Positions 18,601 to 23,518 of a stretch of DNA of 23,518 nt are shown here, one piece after another. Both the position numbers and the translations under genes were made by a program. The DNA is taken from NCBI GenBank assembly GCA_000226015.1, contig JH154101.1, positions 110,570 to 134,087 of the forward strand. Reading direction: 5' to 3'. Below the pieces are notes generated by a model that was not told the origin of the DNA, searched no databases, and worked only from the letters and a program-made list of their open reading frames with translations. Position 1 is the first letter of the stretch. Each line of letters opens with the position of its first letter. Source of the stretch: Mnemiopsis leidyi. Lineage: Eukaryota; Ctenophora; Tentaculata; Lobata; Bolinopsidae.

Positions 18601-20594
18601 TTCCGTTTGTTTGCTATTAGAGTCTAAGTTTTTTGATTCAACTGAATGAGAGGCTTCTGCATCGAAGTTTGATTTGTTATCGGCTCTCTCCATAGTTGCG
18701 CTAACATCATCCGATCTCCCGCCGGAATCAGCTCTAGGTGTTTCAATTTCGGATCTGTCATCCGTGACATTAGAGTCCGTGTCATCAGTAGTACCAGTTA
18801 TGGTAGAACTAATGACCTCAATAAGGTTGTTGCCTGTGTAAGGGGTGACGGGAGTGCTCAGTTCTCGAGACAGCTGTTTCGTAATGCTGAGATCTCCTAA
18901 CACATGGTGTATAGTTTGCTGCGCGCGGTACACCACCGCACCATACAGCATCTGTAAACATATCACACCGTCGCAGACAGCTTTCGTTTTGTGCAGTGTT
19001 TCTTCCTCTTCCTCGCGTAGAGCTATACCGATCGCAATGACCTGATGAAATTAAGAAGGATTATGAGAATATATTTTTCGGGGACCGTGTCCTTTACAAT
19101 CTCTTAAGTAATATTCAATATTTGACATGAGATTAATGTAGATCACCTGTTGAAAGTTATAGATCATTTCTGTTATAGCATCGGAGGGTAAAGTTGATAT
19201 GTAGTAAATCAAATTAACTTTGCAACCATTTTTTAGTACTGCCAGACATGCACAGAGATCTGAAAATTCATTAAAGTGAAAAAAATCAATACCAAACTGA
19301 CTGACAGTAATAGCGAACAGCCAAAATATTTTTATATCAATGCATAAGGAATCATTAAGAAAACTATTTATTGTAAGGAACAATTATTACCGAACTTGAG
19401 TCAATTCAAACCTGCAAAACAGCCGCCCGCATATTCTGGATTTTGTAACCTCGGATTTAACAGAAGAATAACCATACAGTTGATGAGGTTCTTGCTCTCT
19501 TTGGGATCCTCTTTCACCTTTTTTGATAATTGAGCAACCATTTCGCTGAAAATTTACGTTGGTAAAGGCATATAATAAGTGTTGACCGTACCAGCTATCT
19601 CGTAACAGACAAAAATGTTATTGTTGGTGACTTTACTTAAGATTAGATTTTACGCTCATCAGGAGGGCGAGGGGAGGGTAATATGACCACGATTTGTACC
19701 ATTTGGCCTAAGTCCAGGTGTCATGGTCAAATGGTCACATTTAAACATGAATATGGCAAAATCGAGATTTTCCATGGTCATCGGTCAAAATGGTGAATGC
19801 AACGTTACACTAAGAAATTTGACTATTGAATTTCCATTTTAACCACGATCACGGCCATAAGGAAAATTCATGGGTGTCAGGGGTCAAGGTTTTTTACCAT
19901 TGACCAAGGGACAAATTCCAGAGTGTCATGGTCATGGTCAGTTTGGCAACTTGACTCCCAACCCCTCTTCTAGTTTGAAAATAATTTCGGCAACAAAGAT
20001 AAAGTTATTTGTACACCTAATCTGACCTGAAGCTGTCGCAAATTACTTCATCCAATTCTGAGTTATCCAGATCATAAAGGATTTGGTAGGTGTCAACAAG
20101 TTCATCTCTGTCGACAGATACTATTCCTGGAGCTGTAGGGGTGGCAATCTGAAATATTTTAAAACCATTGTTTGAAAAATTCATTAGATGTTAGAAATGC
20201 GATGATTTGATACCAAACACAAGTCCGAGGACACTTTGGGGAGGCTACTCTACGCTCTCTACGTCGGGTAGTTAAACTTAAGAAGAAAGTTCAGAAAAGT
20301 CAGGCGGACATTAGATTCTTAACAACTTGTATTACGTATAATCTAACACCGAAGATGTCACGTTTGATACCAAACAGTTGAGGAGAAACTGAGTAAGGAA
20401 CTAATGAAGTTAAATAATTTAAACTAACGAAGTAAGGAAACTGAAATGAGGGAACTATTTGTAGTTACCCGATTAAAGCTTTTGGAGAGCTTTAGAGGGT
20501 CAGAAAACACCGCTTTGAGAGTAGGAAACAGTAGGTAGTATAACGGTCCAGAACTATGTTTGATCAAGGAGAATATGTCATGTGCAGTGAGTAC
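12518..20594 (-). CDS. UBE3A: UBE3A/E6AP-type HECT E3 ubiquitin ligase, 17 visible exons (N-terminus may be incomplete)
   Basis: Spliced on the - strand from 20594 down: complement of 20469-20594, 20027-20148, 19412-19545, 19147-19259, 18239-19041, 17986-18068, 17675-17773, 17055-17195, 16642-16831, 16171-16291, 15877-16012, 14676-14818, 14357-14510, 14041-14171, 13653-13828, 13272-13415, 12518-12638. The total is 2937 bases, 978 codons plus TGA, every junction in phase. The last 340-350 residues are a complete HECT domain. The catalytic cysteine ([13 protein letters not shown]) lies 32 residues from the C-terminus, as in human UBE3A. Segments before HECT also follow UBE3A rather than other HECT ligases. 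The enzyme takes ubiquitin from an E2 onto this cysteine and transfers it to substrate lysines. It is longer than human UBE3A (852-875) because of an acidic insert in the 803-base exon. The AZUL zinc module was not found; it may lie upstream of the window or be absent. Confidence 0.93.
12639..13271 (-). other. UBE3A intron 16 (633 bases)
   Basis: No exon seen; the overlapping open stretches near 12673-12898 on both strands are chance. It holds an octamer ATGCAAAT (12965-12972) with a CCAAT box close by (12976-12980), and an alternating CG-rich run at about 13013-13032. Confidence 0.75.
13272..13415 (-). CDS. UBE3A: UBE3A exon 16 (HECT C-lobe)
   Basis: Acceptor tttatcag, donor gttggt. Encodes [20 protein letters not shown] and the conserved GCGRAPVGG segment of the HECT C-lobe, then [11 protein letters not shown]. 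Phases 2 and 2. Confidence 0.95.
13653..13828 (-). CDS. UBE3A: UBE3A exon 15 (HECT)
   Basis: Acceptor atttccag, donor gtgagt. Starts [11 protein letters not shown] and includes [19 protein letters not shown] and [12 protein letters not shown], matching the inter-lobe part of the HECT fold. Phase 0 to 2. Confidence 0.95.
14041..14171 (-). CDS. UBE3A: UBE3A exon 14 (HECT)
   Basis: Acceptor attgtcag, donor gtattt. Encodes [20 protein letters not shown] and [16 protein letters not shown]. The GDKIPVT segment matches GDKIPIT of UBE3A. Confidence 0.95.
14357..14510 (-). CDS. UBE3A: UBE3A exon 13 (HECT)
   Basis: Acceptor acaattgtag, donor gtatgt. Encodes [16 protein letters not shown] and [20 protein letters not shown], corresponding to the RKLMG and SHPVLYQSLKDLLEYE parts of human UBE3A. 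It contains an acidic stretch. Confidence 0.95.
14676..14818 (-). CDS. UBE3A: UBE3A exon 12 (HECT N-lobe)
   Basis: Acceptor ctccttcag, donor gtgagt. Encodes [12 protein letters not shown] and [20 protein letters not shown], the hydrophobic core of the HECT N-lobe. Confidence 0.96.
14819..15876 (-). other. UBE3A intron 11 (1058 bases)
   Basis: The largest intron of the ligase. AT-rich; I see no exon, RNA gene or element in it on either strand. Confidence 0.8.
15877..16012 (-). CDS. UBE3A: UBE3A exon 11 (HECT N-lobe)
   Basis: Acceptor caatcag, donor gtgaga. Encodes [20 protein letters not shown] and [14 protein letters not shown]. This is the signature N-lobe segment of the family and nearly identical to human UBE3A. 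Confidence 0.97.
16171..16291 (-). CDS. UBE3A: UBE3A exon 10 (HECT start)
   Basis: Acceptor attttgcag, donor gttggt. Encodes [33 protein letters not shown] and LEM. This aligns with [22 protein letters not shown] of human UBE3A, where the HECT domain begins. Confidence 0.95.
16292..16641 (-). other. UBE3A intron 9 (350 bases)
   Basis: No coding sequence seen. Contains the poly-C run listed separately. Confidence 0.8.
16441..16457. repeat. (C)17 homopolymer
   Basis: Seventeen consecutive C on the + strand, poly-G on the ligase sense strand. Its length is likely to be uncertain in the assembly. Confidence 0.95.
16642..16831 (-). CDS. UBE3A: UBE3A exon 9 (pre-HECT)
   Basis: Acceptor acattcag, donor gtgtgc. 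Encodes [39 protein letters not shown] and [11 protein letters not shown]. It aligns with the region just before HECT in human UBE3A (MDKDYTFF, NLGLYYDNR). Other acceptors just upstream would put a stop in frame. Confidence 0.93.
17012..17070. repeat. Tandem 12-13-bp repeat across a splice donor
   Basis: AACCTAGT or GACCTAGT recurs at 17015, 17028, 17040 and 17052 with spacing of 13, 12 and 12 bases. On the - strand each copy reads ACTAG|GTY, so the array holds four potential donors, the first of which ends exon 8. The last codons of exon 8 (T-K-L) are made from the same repeat. Confidence 0.85.
17055..17195 (-). CDS. UBE3A: UBE3A exon 8 (acidic linker to pre-HECT)
   Basis: Acceptor taataattattaag, donor gttact. 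Encodes [20 protein letters not shown] and [20 protein letters not shown]. Acidic, then basic and Pro-rich. Frame requires this acceptor and the first donor of the tandem array; alternatives give a stop. Confidence 0.88.
17196..17674 (-). other. UBE3A intron 7 (479 bases)
   Basis: More than half of this intron is the SINE-like element at 17378-17645. Confidence 0.8.
17378..17645 (+). mobile_element. tRNA-derived SINE in UBE3A intron 7
   Basis: A tRNA-like head has an A-box-like TGTAGTGGTATCTACC at about 17381-17396 and a perfect B-box GGTTCGATTCC at 17424-17434, the internal RNA polymerase III promoter. It resembles tRNA-Asp/Glu-type sequence but cannot fold into an intact tRNA with a clear acceptor stem. 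A body of about 180 bases follows, containing a 15-base direct repeat TTGCCTATGCAACCT (about 17469 and 17487), then a simple tail of AAATAC repeats (about 17628-17645). It lies antisense to the ligase. Target-site duplications are not clear, so the borders are approximate. Confidence 0.72.
17675..17773 (-). CDS. UBE3A: UBE3A exon 7 (acidic linker)
   Basis: Acceptor cctttgcag, donor gtaatt. Encodes [20 protein letters not shown] then [12 protein letters not shown]. Strongly acidic; phases 1 to 1. Confidence 0.88.
17986..18068 (-). CDS. UBE3A: UBE3A exon 6 (linker)
   Basis: Acceptor gttctgctcag, donor gtactg. Encodes [20 protein letters not shown] and MPLLALQ. The reading frame is open further upstream, so acceptors at cacaag or ttgtag are alternatives; the chosen one matches the phase of exon 5. 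Confidence 0.75.
18239..19041 (-). CDS. UBE3A: UBE3A exon 5 (conserved core plus long acidic, disordered insert)
   Basis: 803 bases, 267 codons plus two bases. Acceptor tttcatcag. The first part ([36 protein letters not shown]) follows the UBE3A segment around AIVAASKCLKMVYYANVV. The remaining 190 or so residues are low-complexity, rich in Asp, Glu, Ser, Thr and Asn, with no domain and no counterpart of this length in human UBE3A. The 3' end is set by donor TTCG|gtttag, which is weak but the only phase that continues in frame into exon 6. Confidence 0.88.
19147..19259 (-). CDS. UBE3A: UBE3A exon 4
   Basis: Acceptor gaattttcag, donor gtgatc. Encodes [20 protein letters not shown] and [17 protein letters not shown], matching the helical region of UBE3A ending METFQQLI. 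Confidence 0.9.
19412..19545 (-). CDS. UBE3A: UBE3A exon 3
   Basis: Acceptor aattttcag, donor gtttga. Encodes [40 protein letters not shown] and [13 protein letters not shown] corresponds to NRNLHSPEY of human UBE3A. Confidence 0.92.
19546..20026 (-). other. UBE3A intron 2 (481 bases) with degenerate ATGGTCA repeats
   Basis: From about 19680 to 19945 (+ strand) the words ATGGTCA, TCAAATGGT and TGTCATGGTCA recur, for example near 19720-19740, 19778-19795 and 19925-19945. It appears to be an old degenerate repeat or element. No coding sense. Confidence 0.6.
20027..20148 (-). CDS. UBE3A: UBE3A exon 2
   Basis: Acceptor aatatttcag, donor gtcaga. Encodes [20 protein letters not shown] then [20 protein letters not shown]. 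It aligns with VSVDIDAIRRVYTRLLSN of human UBE3A. Phase 0 to 2. Confidence 0.92.
20149..20468 (-). other. UBE3A intron 1 (320 bases)
   Basis: AT-rich and non-coding. The human protein has an acidic linker at this junction that has no counterpart here; the two exons join directly in phase 0. Confidence 0.75.
20469..20594 (-). CDS. UBE3A: UBE3A most upstream visible exon
   Basis: 42 codons with donor gtaact: [20 protein letters not shown] and [16 protein letters not shown]. It aligns with YLTEEKVYEILELCRERE through EALVQSFRK of human UBE3A. The upstream edge is an acceptor-like ctacag at 20595-20600. An in-frame ATG (20601-20603, ATG CTA CAG) directly precedes it, with an in-frame TAG 12 bases further up. 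So either this is an internal exon, or translation begins here and the AZUL module is absent. Confidence 0.85.
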
Positions 20595-20952
20595 CTGTAG
20601 CATTTCGTAATTCTATTTGAAGGAATAAAATATTGGGGAGCCAGGGACAAAGCTGTGGGGGAAAAATTGCCAAAAAAATTCACGATTAACCTTAGGGCTA
20701 CTCCCACGATGTCACAATCAAATGTTCAAGAATTATTGCTGCTATTCGCACCTGGCCTGTGCTGGACAATTTTTGTTGTAATGTTACTTTTTATGCTGGC
20801 AAATTAGCATAAATATAATTAAGCTCAGTTCAATCTTATCTAATTATAATCCCAATCTTGATGGCAAATGTGACAGCAGCTAAGACGAAATTTTTTTTCA
20901 ATTCATTTTAAGATAACTAGGTAAGATAAATACCAATTTTATCCATCCTCAT

Positions 20953-20977
20953 GCTTTTTTGCCGAAGGCAAAAAAGC
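20953..20977. repeat. Perfect 11-bp hairpin, 3-base loop
   Basis: GCTTTTTTGCC (20953-20963), loop GAA, GGCAAAAAAGC (20967-20977). Confidence 0.9.
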
Positions 20978-21171
20978 AAAGGAATGGTTTAAAGTGGTGG
21001 TTGTGAGAGGGGGTAGGGTTAGCCGGGTTTGCTGAATCACAGCCCTGGCAGTTAATTCTGCGCAGATTTTTGCTCAAAGGGTAGATTCATGTCTAGCTAA
21101 TCGATTTAAAACGGTACCAAGTTCGTTGGATAAAATCATGTTTGATTATTGCGATTGAAAGGTCGGCGTTC

Positions 21172-21192
21172 AAAAAAGCGGTCCGCTTTTTT
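21172..21192. repeat. Perfect 10-bp inverted repeat around one base
   Basis: AAAAAAGCGG (21172-21181), T, CCGCTTTTTT (21183-21192). It overlaps the start of the 21-bp tandem duplication. Confidence 0.9.
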
Positions 21193-21229
21193 AGAGGTGC
21201 ATAATTGCTTTTTAGAGGTGCATAATTGC
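21188..21229. repeat. Exact 21-bp tandem duplication
   Basis: TTTTTAGAGGTGCATAATTGC followed at once by an identical second copy: 21188-21208 and 21209-21229. The lack of differences suggests a recent event or slippage. Confidence 0.93.
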
Positions 21230-21248
21230 TTCACATGATGCCGTCTGA

Positions 21249-21274
21249 AAACGCGCGCTAAGTTGCGCGCGTTT
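21249..21274. repeat. Perfect 10-bp hairpin, 6-base loop, CG-rich
   Basis: AAACGCGCGC (21249-21258), TAAGTT, GCGCGCGTTT (21265-21274). Alternating CG runs are rare in this AT-rich window. Confidence 0.9.
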
Positions 21275-21847
21275 CCATGGAGATTTTGACTCCTGAATTA
21301 TCGTGCAATCAACATTCCACAACACTGAAATCTTTGACGTTTGATATCTTTAGCTGTGATTGATTTTTTTTGACGTCGGTAAAAAACTATGTATAGAGCC
21401 TGATGTCAGCTTTAAGACCGCAACAATAACAAATTATTATTATCTTGCCATCAGGTGCCAAACGGCAAGTTAATACGGAATACCTGAGGAAAAATTAAAG
21501 ATACTTTGATCATTACGGTATATGCGTTCCGAATAACTTTTTTGATGATTATTTTGATGATATAACCGACCTCACCCCGGAAGCAGGATGAAAAATATTA
21601 GAAGTATTCCTTTTGAATCACTGGTGTATGTTCTTTATATTTATGCGATTTTTATCATATCAAACATCAAATGCGAATCACGAATGCTTTGTTTAATGTA
21701 CATATTTCTCACTATGAGGATGGAAATATAAAGCGTCCGCCTGAGACCTAACTAAGCGGGCGCAATTCTTGTTGCTTTATTAGATTTCGTCGAGGTCGAT
21801 ATGATTGGCAAAGTAAAAAATATGATCCGAGATTCTTAACAGCCTTT

Positions 21848-21864
21848 AGGGCCTTAAAGGCCCT
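21848..21864. repeat. Perfect 8-bp inverted repeat around one base
   Basis: AGGGCCTT (21848-21855), A, AAGGCCCT (21857-21864). Confidence 0.85.
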
Positions 21865-22532
21865 TTAAAAGAGATACTGATAGTTCATATTTAGACCCCT
21901 CTCGGGACCTTATTTACCCCTTATATCCTGTTATGGTCAAAATGAAACAATTGCAAAACAAGACTGCAAAAAGAGACTGATAGCCCTAAGCCCTGTCTCT
22001 TTTCTGGCGGAGACACGCTTATCGTTTTGCGACTGATGATATTCTCCACATGTACTAAAATAAAATACGCTGGTGTTATGGTTAATGAATTAGTACTGGC
22101 AATACCTTCATATTCACCCAATTTCATAGTGACTCTTAAGGGATGGTAAGCTTTCTGGTAGCCAAGATTAACATTTTAACCAAGATTAACAGTTTATTGC
22201 CAAGATCAAGGGTCGAATCCTCTATGACATCCCAGCACATGAAGTGTCTTATAGTATCCAGAGTGCTAGCTATGTCAAACTGTCTTTTTTTCATCCGGTG
22301 GAAACTCTTCTGATTGATCTGTTTTCTGCTGCCGGATAAATCGGACATTGCTTTAGGCAAATTTGAAACTTTTTTATTAGTCGGAGCAGAATTTCTTTGA
22401 TTTTATTCTTTGTGGTGATAGTTAGAAAAAAGCAAACAAAATTATGTGTATTTTTGCTTTTATCAGGGCAGATCAAACTATACAACGAATCTAAAATCTG
22501 CTCTGAAAATTCTTCACAGCAAAATGATAACT

Positions 22533-22724
22533 TCATGATAACTTCAAACTTTTATCGAAGCAGGCCCGGATCGATTTCTGACTTTCTTCCGCATCTTTGA
22601 ACCTAGTCTTGTACTCCAGAATATCTATCCAATTCTTTACATATTGGACATCCAGATCTTTGTGACGTATCAGCGCTATTGAGAATTTGCTCTGAAATCG
22701 AATGAATTTTTCGCGTTCTTTCTT
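22533..22724 (-). pseudogene. Unidentified open stretch, possible decayed coding fragment
   Basis: About 63 sense codons on the - strand without a start codon, ending in TGA. The translation is charged and helix-like (KKEREKFIRFQSKFSIALIR, then KDLDVQYVKNWIDILEYKTR). Further down the same strand, other frames continue with similar composition (22291-22536, then 22136-22360 with KSFHRMKKRQFDIASTLDTI), as if one coding region had been broken by frameshifts. No family recognised. It could be a degenerate transposon or retrogene fragment, or chance in AT-rich DNA. Confidence 0.28.
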
Positions 22725-22962
22725 TTACAGGAATCTTATCGATGCTGCCTCCTAATATCTTGGCGACATAAATATAATGCAAGGTAGAAATAAATTATAT
22801 TTTTAAACTGTCGTTGGGTCGGAATAATATTTAGCTGCGTTTAGCTGGTTGCTGATGAAGCTGCAAATAAACTTTTCTGAAAAAGTTGATATAAATAAAT
22901 ATAAAGCCATATAAATTGATTAGTATCTTTTGGTACGATTCAGCTATTCACCATTCAGTAAC

Positions 22963-23020
22963 AACTTCTCCCTAAACTTCTCCCTAAACTTCTCCCTAAA
23001 TTTGTCCCTACCTCGTCCCT
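22963..23020. repeat. 12-bp tandem repeat in a polypyrimidine tract
   Basis: About four to five units of AACTTCTCCCTA, the last two degenerate, immediately upstream of an acceptor site at 23041-23042. It may serve as an extended pyrimidine tract. Confidence 0.85.
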
Positions 23021-23042
23021 CAACGGCATATGTATCTTTCAG

Positions 23043-23234
23043 GGTAGAAGTAGAAGTGCCGGAAGGGAAGCTGAACTCTCTGATTATCACGCTGAATGTG
23101 GGTATGGGTATCAACATCGAAGTATGTGAGATAGATCACATGTCCCTGACTACCTCTCAGGCTGATGCTGTAGTTATTCGTAACGCTGCTGCTGAGGTCA
23201 ACCTCGGACAAGTCTCCAACAAACCTGATAACCT
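23043..23234 (+). CDS. Internal exon of an unidentified + strand gene (PDZ-like fragment)
   Basis: Acceptor tatctttcag and donor gtatgt bound 192 bases, open in one frame (phase 2 at both ends) and with more G and C than the flanks. It encodes VEVEVPEGKLNSLIITLNVG, INIEVCEIDHMSLTTSQADA and VVIRNAAAEVNL. The pattern L-x-V-G followed by I-x-x-V-x-E-I-D, S-Q-A and a final V-N-L resembles the C-terminal half of PDZ domains (L-x-V-G-D-x-I-L-x-V-N, helix B, last strand), but the usual D after VG and the N of VNG are missing. The rest of the gene must lie beyond the right edge, or in upstream exons I did not find. Confidence 0.5.
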
Positions 23235-23518
23235 GTATGTACCTACTTCTCCATTATTATCATCTCTAGCATATGTGTCATATATGTCATCTCTAGCACT
23301 TAGTGCTTAGGCTTAATAGTTCAATACTTTCAAATAGAAAAGTATTGTAAAAGAAGAAAACATGAACAATTAATTGCTCATTTCTTAATTTTGTACTGTG
23401 ATCTGCAAGCGACCAAGCTTTCCAGGGGGCATTTTTAGTTAAACTCAGTTCCTTTTTTGTTGACGCTGTTACGGATTTTGTGTTTGTCCTAAACCCTAAC
23501 TGCTTTAACAAATCCAAC
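23235..23518. other. Right edge, probably intron
   Basis: AT-rich sequence after the donor at 23235. An open stretch on the - strand (23293-23517) has no recognisable family or splice borders. Confidence 0.4.

Larger units (their letters stand above)
20604..23042. other. Region upstream of the visible UBE3A exons, no confident gene
   Basis: No AZUL-like cysteine cluster was found on the - strand by eye. The region holds four short perfect inverted repeats, a 21-bp tandem duplication and one unexplained open stretch, all listed separately. It could be a long 5' intron of the ligase, its promoter, or the 5' part of the + strand gene at the right edge. Confidence 0.5.

Noticed and set aside
18214-19045. 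+ strand open frames within UBE3A exon 5
   Set aside because: They are antisense shadows of a - strand exon whose frame and homology are clear.
23020-23211. - strand open frame opposite the PDZ-like exon
   Set aside because: The + strand frame has matching acceptor and donor sites and a more protein-like sequence.

Overview
The window is nuclear DNA of an invertebrate animal. It is AT-rich, its genes are split by many GT-AG introns, and it carries microsatellites, a minisatellite, a small TA-flanked MITE and a tRNA-headed SINE. Nothing looks prokaryotic. Protein divergence and a Bar/Tlx-like homeobox fit an early-branching metazoan such as a sponge or cnidarian, but the sequence alone does not fix the phylum.

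Two genes dominate and lie tail to tail. On the + strand (about 1.96 to 11.74 kb) is a six-exon NK-like (Bar/Tlx-type) homeobox gene whose exons join in frame into a 329-residue protein. Its first coding exon (2374-2457) carries an eh1-type Groucho-binding motif. A second candidate first exon (7404-7448), with its own E-box/CCAAT-rich upstream region, joins exon 2 in the same phase and would replace the eh1 N-terminus with a different 15-residue one. On the - strand (about 20.6 down to 12.4 kb) is a UBE3A/E6AP-type HECT ubiquitin ligase. Seventeen exons join with consistent phases into 978 residues plus a stop, ending in a complete HECT domain with the catalytic cysteine 32 residues from the C-terminus. 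A long acidic, Ser/Thr/Asn-rich insert sits in its largest exon. The N-terminal AZUL zinc module was not found in the window.

Region by region: 1-1957 is non-coding with repeats; 1958-2373 is promoter 1 and 5' leader; 2458-8775 is a large first intron containing a MITE, repeats and promoter 2 with the alternative first exon; 8776-11327 holds exons 2-6; 11328-12517 is the shared 3' intergenic region with one poly(A) signal per strand; 12518-20594 is the HECT ligase; 20595-23042 has no confident gene but holds a cluster of short perfect hairpins and a decayed open stretch; 23043-23234 looks like one internal exon of another + strand gene, possibly PDZ-like, that continues past the right edge.

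The two main genes have no evident functional link: one encodes a nuclear transcription factor, the other a ubiquitin ligase. Points most worth a second look are the promoter switch that adds or removes a repression motif, the frequency of splice donors with T at +3 (7 of 22), a tandem array of donor-like sites at one ligase exon, and the hairpin cluster upstream of the ligase.
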